The position numbers were made by a program, and so were the translations under genes. From positions 1-59,800 of the forward strand of contig CALXOE010000017.1 of the NCBI GenBank assembly GCA_944389935.1: a DNA stretch of 59,800 nt. The letters run 5' to 3'. Position 1 is the first letter of the stretch; each line of letters starts with the position of its first letter. The notes below the pieces were generated by a model. It ran no database searches and was not told where the DNA came from. It worked only from the letters and a program-made list of their open reading frames with translations. Source of the DNA: an uncultured Victivallis sp. (GTDB taxonomy: Bacteria > Verrucomicrobiota > Lentisphaeria > Victivallales > Victivallaceae). Shown piece by piece: positions 16,506-25,351 of this stretch.

Positions 16506-17063
16506 GTGGTGATACTTGGAGTGATCATTCTTGCGGTGGTCGTCGTCGCGGTGCTGATTGTGGTCGGCATGTACAATAAGCTGGTTCGCCTGAAGAAACA
16601 GGTGAGCAACGCCTGGTCGCAGATCGATGTTCAACTCAAGCGCCGGTGCGACCTGATCCCGAATCTCGTCGAGACGGTCAAGGGATATGCCGGTCACGAG
16701 AGTTCCGTCTTTGAGAAGGTCACGCAGGCCCGTTCCAACGCGCTTGCGGCGACCGGAACCGGCGAAAAGATCGCCGCTGAAACCGAGCTGACCGGTGTTC
16801 TGCGCGGGTTGATGGTCCAGGTCGAAGCCTATCCGCAACTCAAGGCGAATGAGAATTTCCTGCATCTGCAGGAGGAACTCACTTCGACTGAGAACAAAAT
16901 CTCGTTTGCGCGTCAGCACTACAACGACACCGCGACGAACTACAATACCGCAATCGCGCTCTTCCCGACGAACATCATCGCCGGGATGTTCCGGTTTTCC
17001 GAAGCCGATCTCTGGCAGATCGTCGATTCGGCCGATCGCGAAGTTCCGCAGGTGAAGTTCTGA
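16506..17063 (+). CDS. lemA: LemA family membrane protein
   Basis: The 185-residue protein has one N-terminal membrane helix (about 2-22) followed by the alpha-helical LemA domain with the signature YNKLVRLKKQVSNAWSQIDV and RCDLIPNLVETVKGYA. The GTG start at 16506 is supported by GGAGGTG directly upstream. LemA proteins are often paired with M48 proteases, as here (htpX-like starts 2 bases after the stop). Their exact role is not established. Confidence 0.92.
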   Translation: MVILGVIILAVVVVAVLIVVGMYNKLVRLKKQVSNAWSQIDVQLKRRCDLIPNLVETVKGYAGHESSVFEKVTQARSNALAATGTGEKIAAETELTGVLRGLMVQVEAYPQLKANENFLHLQEELTSTENKISFARQHYNDTATNYNTAIALFPTNIIAGMFRFSEADLWQIVDSADREVPQVKF

Positions 17064-17064
17064 C

Positions 17065-17976
17065 ATGAGCTCCAGAAAGACCTTTCAGCAGCTGATCGCA
17101 TCGAACAAGCGCAACAGCTGGTTTCTGATTGCGGGGATGTTTCTGCTGCTCGTTACGCTCGGGGTGGTGTTCGGCGGAGCTTACGGAAGCTGGCCGGTCG
17201 GGCTTCTGATCGCGGCGGGGACGGCGCTTGTCGTCTTTCTCTTCTCCTGGTTCGCGGGGAGCGGGACGCTGCTCGCGATCAGCGGCGCGCATGAGATCGC
17301 GAAAGAGGATGATCCGCAGCTCTTCAACGTGGTCGAGGAGATGTCGATCGCGGCCGGAATCCCGATGCCGCGGGTTTTCGTCATCAACACGAGTGCGATG
17401 AACGCTTTCGCCACCGGCGTCGATCCCGCTCATGCGGCGGTCGCGGTGACGGACGGACTGCGGCGCAAACTCAACCGCGACGAGCTGCAGGGGGTCATTG
17501 CGCATGAGATCGGCCATATTCGGAACTTCGATATCCGCTATACGATGCTGATGGCGGTGATGGCCGGTGCGATCGTGCTTCTGGCGGATCTCTTTCTGCG
17601 TTCGACTTTCTTTGCGGGCGGCCGCCGGCGCGGCAGCCGGAACGACGGCGGAGCCCAGGCGATCCTGCTGCTGATCGGGATCGTTCTCGCGATTCTGACC
17701 CCGGTTGTTACGACGCTCATTCAAATGGCGATGAGTCGCCAGCGGGAGTATCTTGCGGATGCCTCTGCCGTGGAGTTCACGCGCAATCCGGACGGGTTGG
17801 CCAGTGCGCTTGCGAAACTCGCGGGGGACGATGTCCGGTACGAGGCGAACCGCGCGGTCGCTCCGCTCTACATTGTGAATCCGGAATTGAAACTGCGCGG
17901 GGGCGCGGACAACTGGTTCTCAACCCATCCGCCGATCGTCGAGCGGATCAAGCGCCTGCGGGCGCTCGTCGGCTGA
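17065..17976 (+). CDS. htpX: M48-family membrane metalloprotease (HtpX-like)
   Basis: The 303-residue protein has two N-terminal membrane helices (about 15-70), the zinc motif HEIGH at 147-151, two more membrane helices (about 160-180 and 193-215) and a third zinc ligand expected in REYLADASAVEFT (about 228-240). HtpX-type proteases degrade misfolded membrane proteins. It is translationally close to lemA, a common pairing. Confidence 0.92.
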   Translation: MSSRKTFQQLIASNKRNSWFLIAGMFLLLVTLGVVFGGAYGSWPVGLLIAAGTALVVFLFSWFAGSGTLLAISGAHEIAKEDDPQLFNVVEEMSIAAGIPMPRVFVINTSAMNAFATGVDPAHAAVAVTDGLRRKLNRDELQGVIAHEIGHIRNFDIRYTMLMAVMAGAIVLLADLFLRSTFFAGGRRRGSRNDGGAQAILLLIGIVLAILTPVVTTLIQMAMSRQREYLADASAVEFTRNPDGLASALAKLAGDDVRYEANRAVAPLYIVNPELKLRGGADNWFSTHPPIVERIKRLRALVG

Positions 17977-17998
17977 AAAGAACCGGATCAATCGCATC

Positions 17999-18047
17999 AA
18001 AAAAGGCTGCCGCATACCCGTGAGGTTTTGCGGCAGCCTGTTTTGTG
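17999..18047. terminator. Bidirectional terminator between htpX and metY
   Basis: AGGCTGCCGCA and TGCGGCAGCCT form an 11-bp stem flanked by AAAAAA on the left and GTTTTGT on the right. It can serve both convergent genes, with the better T-run for metY. Confidence 0.85.
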
Positions 18048-18055
18048 ATTTGTCG

Positions 18056-19333
18056 TCAGGCGTTTGCAAGTGCCTGGTCGAAGTCGGCCTTGATGTCTTC
18101 GATGTTCTCGATTCCGACCGAGAGCCTGATCATGTCCGGTGAGACGCCGGCCGCCTTGAGCTCCTCGTCCGTGAGCTGGCGGTGGGTCATGCTGGCCGGA
18201 TGCAGCACGCTCGTGCGCACATCCGCGACGTGGACCACAATGGCCGCGAGTTTGAGGGAATTCATCACCCGTTCGCCGGCCTCCTTGCCACCTTTGACGC
18301 CGAAGCAGATCACGCCGGAACACCCTTTCGGCAGATACTTCTTCGCAAGCTCATGCTGACTGCTCGAGGGGAGGCCGGGGTAGTTGACCCAGCTGACTTT
18401 CGGATGATTTTCAAGGAATTCGGCCATCGCCTGGGCGTTTTCGCAATGGCGCTGCATGCGCACGTGCAGCGTTTCGAGTCCGAGGTTGGCGAGCAGCGCG
18501 TTGAACGGCGCCATGGGAACTCCCATGTCGCGGATGAATTGTACGCGCAGTTTCACCGAGTAGGGGGCCTCCTTGAAACTGTCCACATAGACCAGGCCGT
18601 GATAGGCCGGATCGGGTTCGGTGAAGTCGGGGAATTTTCCGTTGCTCCAGTTGAAGCCGCCCTTTTCGATGATGATTCCGCCGATCGCCATAGCGTGTCC
18701 GTCGGTGTACTTGCTGGTCGAGTGGGTCACGATATCCGCGCCGAACTCGAACGGACGGCAGAGATACGGCGTCGGGAACGTGTTGTCGACAATGAGCGGA
18801 ATGCCCGCCTCATGCGCGATTGCGGCGAACCGTTCGATGTCGAGCACGATGAGTGCCGGATTGGCGAGCGTCTCTGAGAAAATCGCCTTGGTATTGGGCC
18901 GGATCGCCGCGCGGACCGTGTCCGAATCGGCATCGGGCTGCACGAACGTGACGTCGATCCCGAGTTTCTGGAACGTGTTGGTGAACAGCGAAACCGTTCC
19001 GCCGTAGAGACTCGCGACTGCGACGAAGTGGTCGCCCGCCTGGGCGAGATTGAGGATCGAGAGCATCGAGGCGGTCTGCCCGGCGCTGACCGCGACGGCG
19101 GCGACACCGCCCTCGAGTGCGGCCATTTTGCGTTCAAAGGCGTCGACGGTCGGATTCGCGAGCCGGGTGTAGAAGAATCCCTCGCGTTTGAGGTCGAAGA
19201 GATCGGCTACGCTCTGGGCGTCGTCGTACTTGTAAGTGGTGCTCTGATAGAGCGGCAGTACGCGCGGGTCGCCGTTGCCGGGCTGATAACCGGCCTGGAC
19301 CGCGCGGGTCTCAAGTTTCCAGTTCTGATTCAT
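18056..19333 (-). CDS. metY: O-acetylhomoserine sulfhydrylase
   Basis: This PLP enzyme forms homocysteine from O-acetylhomoserine and sulfide in methionine synthesis. The 425-residue length and features such as the start WKLETRAVQAGY, YTRLANPTVDAFE and the PLP-lysine context HSTSKYTDGHAMAIGG (about residue 210) distinguish MetY from the shorter MetB/MetC enzymes. A direct sulfhydrylation route fits a sulfide-rich anaerobic habitat. It has its own promoter and a short structured leader. Confidence 0.93.
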   Translation of the reverse strand: MNQNWKLETRAVQAGYQPGNGDPRVLPLYQSTTYKYDDAQSVADLFDLKREGFFYTRLANPTVDAFERKMAALEGGVAAVAVSAGQTASMLSILNLAQAGDHFVAVASLYGGTVSLFTNTFQKLGIDVTFVQPDADSDTVRAAIRPNTKAIFSETLANPALIVLDIERFAAIAHEAGIPLIVDNTFPTPYLCRPFEFGADIVTHSTSKYTDGHAMAIGGIIIEKGGFNWSNGKFPDFTEPDPAYHGLVYVDSFKEAPYSVKLRVQFIRDMGVPMAPFNALLANLGLETLHVRMQRHCENAQAMAEFLENHPKVSWVNYPGLPSSSQHELAKKYLPKGCSGVICFGVKGGKEAGERVMNSLKLAAIVVHVADVRTSVLHPASMTHRQLTDEELKAAGVSPDMIRLSVGIENIEDIKADFDQALANA

Positions 19334-19390
19334 GATGGAGTATTCCTTGTGTTGACTTTTTCTGTGATCGCCGGTTCGGTTTCCGGTACG

Positions 19391-19415
19391 GCGCGCATCG
19401 TTTGAGGCTTGCGCG
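19391..19415 (-). promoter_or_regulatory. Hairpin in the metY leader
   Basis: CGCGC and GCGCG arms with a 14-base loop lie at the very 5' end of the predicted metY leader (about 79 nt). A second GC-rich stem can form from GCCG and CCGGC nearby. It does not match the SAM-II or SAH riboswitch sequences I can recall. Confidence 0.25.
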
Positions 19416-19418
19416 ATG

Positions 19419-19447
19419 AATATAATCGTTGAAAACCGAATTTACAA
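19419..19447 (-). promoter_or_regulatory. Promoter of metY
   Basis: On the minus strand TTGTAA, 17 bases and TATATT are present (plus positions 19442-19447 and 19419-19424), divergent from the ptsH promoter. Confidence 0.55.
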
Positions 19448-19458
19448 GCGCCAACCGG

Positions 19459-19487
19459 TTGCTTTTTGGCGGAAAACGGTGTACATT
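19459..19487 (+). promoter_or_regulatory. Promoter of the ptsH-ptsI cluster
   Basis: TTGCTT (19459-19464), 17 bases and TACATT (19482-19487) are present. The leader to ATG 19597 would be about 100 nt. Confidence 0.5.
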
Positions 19488-19596
19488 AATCGACCGTGAA
19501 CGTAATGAGGAACAGAAACGGGCTGATTGCGGAATTTCCCGGGCGGGATGGGTTCTGCGATCCGTTCAGAACACGACAGGGGCTGTTGGCACAGAG

Positions 19597-19893
19597 ATGA
19601 GTGCGGAAGAAGTTTTCGAGCGGGAAATCACCGTGGGCAACACCATGGGGCTGCATGCGCGCCCTGCCGCCCAGCTGGTTCGGATCGCTTCGTCGTTCGA
19701 TGCGTCCATGAGTGTCGAGAAAGTCGGCGACGGGGAGGACGGCGAGGCGGATTGCCGCAGTGTGCTCTCGCTTCTGATGCTTGCGGCCGGGAAAGGCACC
19801 CGGCTGATTCTCCGTACATCGGGGCCGCAGGCCGAGGCCGCGTTCAAGGCCGCGGTGAAATTTTTCGAGTCGAATTTCGGCGAAGACGAGTAG
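19597..19893 (+). CDS. ptsH: Phosphocarrier protein HPr
   Basis: The 98-residue protein carries the phosphorylatable His in GLHARPA (His 20) and the regulatory serine in CRSVLSLLML (Ser 55), the counterpart of HPr Ser46. A small acidic insertion (GDGEDGEAD) lies before the serine. ATG 19597 was preferred over earlier frame starts because it gives the normal HPr length. ptsI follows after 22 bases. No sugar-specific enzyme II is in the window. Confidence 0.93.
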   Translation: MSAEEVFEREITVGNTMGLHARPAAQLVRIASSFDASMSVEKVGDGEDGEADCRSVLSLLMLAAGKGTRLILRTSGPQAEAAFKAAVKFFESNFGEDE

Positions 19894-19915
19894 GCAGAGG
19901 AGCTGGCGGAGAAAG

Positions 19916-21688
19916 ATGGCACTCCCGACACAGACGATTCAGGCGATCGCGGTTTCTCCGGGGATCGCAATCGGACGCACGGCGCGGATCACCGGTCCGA
20001 CCGGCAGTCTGGAACCGGAACCGCATAAGATCACCGAGGATGAGATCCCCGCGGAACTCTCCCGCTACAACGCCGCACTGGCGCTGACGCGGAAGCAGCT
20101 TGTGGAACTCCGGCAGGAGGTCCGCAACAAACTTCGTTCTCAGGATGCCGAGATTTTCGACGCGCACATCATGCTTGTCGATGACCGCACGTTCAGCGCC
20201 GAAGTGGAGAAAGGAATCCGCGAAAAACTTTTCGCGGCAGAATACGCGCTCTACCTTGCAAGCGAACATTTTGCAAACGTGTTTGCCGAGATGCCGGATG
20301 AATATCTGCGCGAGCGTGCCGCCGATATCCGCGACGTCTCCTCCCGGATTCTCTCCAATCTGACGAACATCCACGTTCACGGGCATGAGATCGACATGGA
20401 TGACCGGAGGATCATTGTCGCTCATACGCTCTCTCCCTCGGAGACTGCGGGGCTTGAAACGGGAAAGGTGCTCGGTTTCGCGGTCGCGACCGGCAGCGCC
20501 ACGAGTCATACGGCGATTCTCGCGCGATCGATGGGACTTCCGGCGATCGTCGGGATTCCGCCGGAACTGCCGGAACAGCTTTCCGCGGAAGACAAGCTCA
20601 TCATCGACGGTTTCAGCGGAAAACTGGTCATCAATCCCGATGCCCGCACCGAAGAGGCCTACCGGCTCAAAAAAGCCGAAGCCGGTCAGATCAGAAGCCG
20701 GCTCGAAAGCGAAAACGAACTGCGGCCGGAGACGACCGACGGTTTCATCGTGCAGCTCGCGGCGAACCTCGACTCTCCGGAGAAAGTCGAAGAGGTCAGG
20801 CGCTGCGGTGCGAGCGGCATCGGGCTTTTCCGGACGGAATACCTCTTTATGAACCGGCCGGGGCTGCCGGGGGAGGAGGAGCAGTTCGAGGTCTATAAGA
20901 AACTTCTTGTCGAGTGCGACAATGCGCCGCTCATTGTGCGGACGCTCGATGTCGGCGGGGACAAGTTCAACACGAACATCTACCGGGCGAGCGAGCAGAA
21001 TCCGTTTCTCGGTCTGCGCGGAATCCGGCTCTGCCTGCACGAACGGCGGGATATTCTTGAGACACAGCTGCGCGCGCTGCTGCGGGCGGGTGTGTTCGGA
21101 AATCTGAAAGTGATGCTGCCGATGGTCAGCAGCGTCCGCGAAGTGATCGAGGTGCGTTCCATCCTGGAGCAGCTGCAGCAGCAGCTCGACGCCGAGGGGA
21201 AAGAGCATGTGTCAAATCTTTCGCTCGGAGTCATGATCGAGACGCCGGCCGCGGCGCTGATGGCGGACAGATTCGCTCCGATGGTCGATTTCTTCAGCAT
21301 CGGCACGAACGATCTTGTGCAGTACACGATGGCGATCGACCGCGGGAACGAGCGGGTGGCTTATCTGTACCGTCCGTCGCACCCGGCGATTCTGGAGCTG
21401 ATCCGTCTCTGCGTGGAGGCGGCCCAGCGGCACAACATCTGGGTCAGCGTCTGCGGCCAGGTTGCGGCGGATGTGTATATGGTGCCGCTGCTGGTCGGAC
21501 TCGGGGTGCACGAGCTGAGCATGTCTCCCGCCTCGGTGGCGGTGGTGCGGCGCGTGATTCGCAGCATGTCGATGTATGAGATGGAGCAGGCCGCGCAGGC
21601 TGCGCTCAACTGCTCGAATGCGACGGATGCGCTGGCGGTTTCGGAGGCGCTGATCAATCTGCGCGCCCCCGAGGTGGTGAATATCTGA
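19916..21688 (+). CDS. ptsI: PTS enzyme I (PEP-protein phosphotransferase)
   Basis: Enzyme I autophosphorylates from PEP and passes the phosphate to HPr. The 590-residue protein has the HPr-binding N-terminal region, the active-site His in SATSHTAILARSMGLPAIVG (His 198), and the C-terminal PEP-binding barrel with GIGLFRTEYLFMNR and FFSIGTNDLVQYTMAIDR. It lies directly after ptsH and before a deoxyribosyltransferase-like gene 12 bases away. Confidence 0.97.
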   Translation: MALPTQTIQAIAVSPGIAIGRTARITGPTGSLEPEPHKITEDEIPAELSRYNAALALTRKQLVELRQEVRNKLRSQDAEIFDAHIMLVDDRTFSAEVEKGIREKLFAAEYALYLASEHFANVFAEMPDEYLRERAADIRDVSSRILSNLTNIHVHGHEIDMDDRRIIVAHTLSPSETAGLETGKVLGFAVATGSATSHTAILARSMGLPAIVGIPPELPEQLSAEDKLIIDGFSGKLVINPDARTEEAYRLKKAEAGQIRSRLESENELRPETTDGFIVQLAANLDSPEKVEEVRRCGASGIGLFRTEYLFMNRPGLPGEEEQFEVYKKLLVECDNAPLIVRTLDVGGDKFNTNIYRASEQNPFLGLRGIRLCLHERRDILETQLRALLRAGVFGNLKVMLPMVSSVREVIEVRSILEQLQQQLDAEGKEHVSNLSLGVMIETPAAALMADRFAPMVDFFSIGTNDLVQYTMAIDRGNERVAYLYRPSHPAILELIRLCVEAAQRHNIWVSVCGQVAADVYMVPLLVGLGVHELSMSPASVAVVRRVIRSMSMYEMEQAAQAALNCSNATDALAVSEALINLRAPEVVNI

Positions 21689-21700
21689 GAAACGATTGGT

Positions 21701-22138
21701 ATGATGGACAATAACGGGAAAGAACTGTTCAAGACGATTTATCTCTCCGGCCCGATCATGGATGAACATGAGGGAGTCGCGCGTGAATGGCGGGAGTCTG
21801 CGAAACGGCTTTTCGCAGGAAAGTACCGGCTGCTCGATCCGATGCGTCGGAAATTTGTCGATCGCGAGGTCGACAGCGCGAACGAGATTGTGGAGTTTGA
21901 CCTGCTGGACGTGCGCAATGCGGACATCATTCTGGTGAATTACAGCCGTCCGAGCATCGGGACGAGCATGGAAGTGTTCTATGCGTCCCATGTGCTGGGG
22001 AAATTTGTGGTGGCGTTTTCCCCGTACGAATATCGGGAGTGCAGTCCGTGGATGGTGCGCTACTGTACGAAGATTCTGGGATCGCTCGAGGAAGCGGTGG
22101 AGTATATCAGCACCCATTTTTCCCGGGATATGGAATAG
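21701..22138 (+). CDS. Nucleoside 2-deoxyribosyltransferase-like protein
   Basis: The 145-residue protein shows the deoxyribosyltransferase-fold pattern: IYLSGPI near the N-terminus, then an Asp-containing helix EFDLLDVRNADIILVNYS and SIGTSMEVFYASHVLGKFVV, where the Glu is the likely nucleophile. Family members exchange or hydrolyse the base of (deoxy)nucleosides, including nucleotide-salvage and DNPH1-like enzymes. It is cytoplasmic and sits between ptsI and glmS in a dense cluster. The precise substrate cannot be assigned. Confidence 0.7.
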   Translation: MMDNNGKELFKTIYLSGPIMDEHEGVAREWRESAKRLFAGKYRLLDPMRRKFVDREVDSANEIVEFDLLDVRNADIILVNYSRPSIGTSMEVFYASHVLGKFVVAFSPYEYRECSPWMVRYCTKILGSLEEAVEYISTHFSRDME

Positions 22139-22150
22139 AGGAGTCGATTC

Positions 22151-23986
22151 ATGTGTGGAATCATCGGATATACGGGGCATTCCGCTGCCGCCCCGATTTT
22201 GCTCGACGGGTTGCGGCGTCTGGAGTACCGCGGCTACGACTCTGCGGGACTGGCACTGGTCGGCGCCGGAACTCTTACTGAGATCAAGGAGGTCGGCAAA
22301 GTCGCGCGCCTGGAGGAGGCCTGTGCCGGCTTTCCGGAACTTGAAAACGACGTTTGCTGCGGCATTGCGCATACGAGATGGGCGACACACGGTGTCCCCT
22401 CGGCGGTCAATGCTCATCCGCACTGCGATGAGAAGTATGAGTTCGCGATTGTGCACAACGGCATCGTCGAGAACCATCACGAACTGCGGGCGCATCTGGA
22501 GAAGAAAGGGTATCATTTCCGTTCCAGCACGGATTCCGAGGTGATCGTGCATCTGATAGCGGAGGCTTATGAGGGGGATCTGTTGTCGGCGACGGCGGCG
22601 GCGGTCCGCCAGCTTTCGGGAACTTACGGGATCGCGGTTGTTTCGAGCCGGCATCCCGGGTTGATCGTGGCGGCACGAAAAGGCAGTCCGCTGGTGATCG
22701 GTCTGGGCGAGGGGGAGAATCTGATCGCCAGCGATATTTCCGCGCTGCTGCCCCGCACGCGCAAGGTCATTTATCTCAACGACGGCGACATCGCCGCGAT
22801 CCGGCCGGACGGCATCGATCTGCGGGATGTCTCGAATGTTCCGGTCGAGCGCGAGGTCGCGAAGATCGACTGGGACGCTGCGGCGGCGGAGAAGGGGAAT
22901 TTCCCGCACTTCATGCTCAAGGAGATCTTCGAGCAGCCGGAGACCGTTGAAAACGCGATCCGCGGGCGGCTCAATCTCGAGATGGGTAACGCGGTTCTGA
23001 ACGGGCTGGAGCTCTCCCCGCGCGATCTCGCGCAGATTTCGCGGATCGTGATCGCCGGATGCGGCAGCAGCATGCACGCGGGGATGGTGGGGGAGTATTA
23101 TTTCGAGGACATCGCCGGAATCTCGACCTCGGTTGAGCAGGCGGCGGAGTTCCGCTACCGCAATCCGATCATCGAACCGAATACGCTGGTGATTCCGATC
23201 AGCCAGTCCGGCGAGACGGCCGACACGATCGCTGCGGTCCGGGAGGCGGTCGGCAAGGGGGCGCTGGTCACGGCGCTCTGCAACGTGGTCGGTTCGACGA
23301 TCGCGCGGGAGGCGGGGAGGGGGGTCTACCTCCACGCCGGGCCCGAAATCAGTGTGGCGTCGACGAAAGCGTTTTCGAGTCAGGTGGCGGTGCTGCTGCT
23401 GATGGCGCTGCTGCTCGGGCGGAACCGGCGGCTGAGCCGCAGCGAAGGCAGTGAGCTTGCGCGGGAGATCGAACAGGCGCCGGAGCTGATCCGGCAGGTG
23501 CTCGCACAGGCGGAGACGATCCGCGCGATTGCGAAGCGGTACGCGGCATTCGACGATTTCTTCTACATCGGGCGCGGCTGCCTCTATCCGACGGCGCTCG
23601 AGGGGGCGCTGAAGCTCAAGGAGATCAGTTACGTCCATGCCGAGGGGTATCATGCTGCCGAGCTGAAGCACGGCCCGATCGCGCTGCTCGATGAACGGCA
23701 TCCGGTGCTGGCTCTGGCGAACGACATCCCGGGGCGGGAGAAGATTCTCGGGAACATCCAGGAGTGCCGGGCGCGGCGCGCGCCGGTTGTGGCGGTTGCG
23801 ACCGTCGGAGACCGGGAGGTGGAGCAGTTGACCGATGATGTGATTTTCGTTCCGGCGTGTTCGCGCTTCATTGCGCCGCTGCCGACGGCGGTGGCGCTTC
23901 AGTTGTTCGCCTACTTTATCGCGGTGGAACGGGGTTGTGAGATCGACCAGCCGCGCAATCTTGCAAAGAGTGTAACGGTGGAATAA
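22151..23986 (+). CDS. glmS: Glutamine-fructose-6-phosphate aminotransferase (isomerizing)
   Basis: GlmS makes glucosamine-6-phosphate for peptidoglycan and LPS. The 611-residue protein starts MCGIIGYTG, with Cys 2 as the glutaminase nucleophile, and has RRLEYRGYDSAG, followed by two SIS domains (GCGSSMHAGM around 300; ALEGALKLKEISYVHAEGY around 490) and the C-terminal NLAKSVTVE. No glmS ribozyme is seen; only 12 bases separate it from the preceding gene. Confidence 0.97.
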   Translation: MCGIIGYTGHSAAAPILLDGLRRLEYRGYDSAGLALVGAGTLTEIKEVGKVARLEEACAGFPELENDVCCGIAHTRWATHGVPSAVNAHPHCDEKYEFAIVHNGIVENHHELRAHLEKKGYHFRSSTDSEVIVHLIAEAYEGDLLSATAAAVRQLSGTYGIAVVSSRHPGLIVAARKGSPLVIGLGEGENLIASDISALLPRTRKVIYLNDGDIAAIRPDGIDLRDVSNVPVEREVAKIDWDAAAAEKGNFPHFMLKEIFEQPETVENAIRGRLNLEMGNAVLNGLELSPRDLAQISRIVIAGCGSSMHAGMVGEYYFEDIAGISTSVEQAAEFRYRNPIIEPNTLVIPISQSGETADTIAAVREAVGKGALVTALCNVVGSTIAREAGRGVYLHAGPEISVASTKAFSSQVAVLLLMALLLGRNRRLSRSEGSELAREIEQAPELIRQVLAQAETIRAIAKRYAAFDDFFYIGRGCLYPTALEGALKLKEISYVHAEGYHAAELKHGPIALLDERHPVLALANDIPGREKILGNIQECRARRAPVVAVATVGDREVEQLTDDVIFVPACSRFIAPLPTAVALQLFAYFIAVERGCEIDQPRNLAKSVTVE

Positions 23987-23988
23987 TC

Positions 23989-25284
23989 ATGTTTCGTTTT
24001 TTCTACAATCTGTTCATGCCGATCGGCTTTCTGTTTTACGTGCCGGGATTGTATCTGAAATACCGGAACCGTCCGGGCTGGAAAGACACGTTTTCCGAAC
24101 GGTTCGGCTGCTTTTCTGCGGAGCGGATCCGGGAGCTGGAGGCGTTTCACGGGGCGGTCTGGATTCACGCGGTGAGCGTCGGCGAGGCGGTTGTGGCATT
24201 GTCGCTGCTGCGTTCATGGCGGGCGGCGCATCCGGAGCGGAAGTTCATTTTGTCGACGACGACGACGACGGGTCAGGAACTCGTGCGCAATCAGGCGCCG
24301 GAAAATACGGCGGTGATCTTCTGCCCGATCGATTTTCTCTGGATGGTTCGGAAGACGCTGAAGATCCTGCAGCCGTCGATGCTGGTGATCTTCGAGACGG
24401 AGATCTGGCCGAACCTTGTGGCCGAGACGCGCCGCCGCGGAATCCCGGTCACGCTGGTGAACGGGCGCATGTCGGATCACTCGGTGCGGGGATACCGCAA
24501 AATCCGTTTCTTTTTCGGGCCGCTGCTGCGGATGTTCAATCTGATTTCGGTTCAGACCGACGCGGATGCGGAGCGGTTTCGTTCGGTTTCGCCTGGGGCG
24601 AACGTGGTCGTCGCGGGGAATCTGAAATTCGATCAGAAAGCGCCCGCCGACCTGCCGGATGCGGGTTACGAGGCGTGTTTCGGTCCGGGAAAACACCTGA
24701 TTTTGCTGGCTGCCTCCACGCATCCTGGCGAAGAGGAGCTTGTTGCCGAGACTTTTCTGCGGTTGCGCAAAGAGATTCCGGACCTGAAACTCGTGCTGGT
24801 TCCGCGCCATGTCGAACGGGCGGACGATATTGCCGCGATGCTTAAAAAGCTCGGATTGAGTTTTGTTCGCCGCAGTGCGGGGGGCGCCGGCGGAGAAACG
24901 GTCGATGTCCTGCTGGCGGATACGACCGGAGAGATGCTGAAGCTCATGAACGGCGCCGATCTCGTGATTATGGGCAAGAGCCTTGCGGGGCACGACGAGG
25001 GACACAACCTCATCGAACCGGCATTGCTCGGCAAGCCGATCGTGACGGGGCATGTGCTGCGTAATTTCCGCTTTATTCTGAAAGTGCTGCTGCAGGAGAA
25101 CGCGGTGGCGACCGTGACCGGAGACGGGGAACTTTACGGGCAGCTGCACCGGCTGCTGACCGACGAGACGCTGCGGCGTGAACTCGGTGAGCGGGCCGGT
25201 AAGGCGATTCGGCGCCACGCGGGTGCCGCCGACCGCACGATCGAGGCGCTCGAGAAGCTGCTCGCGGAACACGGTGGAAAGTAA
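23989..25284 (+). CDS. waaA: 3-deoxy-D-manno-octulosonic acid (Kdo) transferase
   Basis: WaaA adds Kdo to lipid A precursors at the inner membrane. The 431-residue protein has an N-terminal membrane anchor (about 4-22), IHAVSVGEAVVALSLL, a stretch of six Thr (STTTTTTGQEL), FETEIWPNL and the GT30 C-terminal half with EPALLGKPIVTG. It starts 2 bases after glmS. Its presence supports an LPS-bearing outer membrane. Confidence 0.94.
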   Translation: MFRFFYNLFMPIGFLFYVPGLYLKYRNRPGWKDTFSERFGCFSAERIRELEAFHGAVWIHAVSVGEAVVALSLLRSWRAAHPERKFILSTTTTTGQELVRNQAPENTAVIFCPIDFLWMVRKTLKILQPSMLVIFETEIWPNLVAETRRRGIPVTLVNGRMSDHSVRGYRKIRFFFGPLLRMFNLISVQTDADAERFRSVSPGANVVVAGNLKFDQKAPADLPDAGYEACFGPGKHLILLAASTHPGEEELVAETFLRLRKEIPDLKLVLVPRHVERADDIAAMLKKLGLSFVRRSAGGAGGETVDVLLADTTGEMLKLMNGADLVIMGKSLAGHDEGHNLIEPALLGKPIVTGHVLRNFRFILKVLLQENAVATVTGDGELYGQLHRLLTDETLRRELGERAGKAIRRHAGAADRTIEALEKLLAEHGGK

Positions 25285-25351
25285 TGGAATGAAATAAATG
25301 GGCGCGGAACCGGATTCCCCCCGAATTGAGTGGACAGAAAAAGGAGTTGCG

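Noticed and set aside
22139..22150. glmS ribozyme
   Set aside because: Only 12 bases separate glmS from the preceding gene, which leaves no room.
25285..25351. TPP riboswitch expected before thiC
   Set aside because: The gap to waaA is only 67 bases and contains neither the CTGAGA nor the ACCTGATCTGG-type elements.
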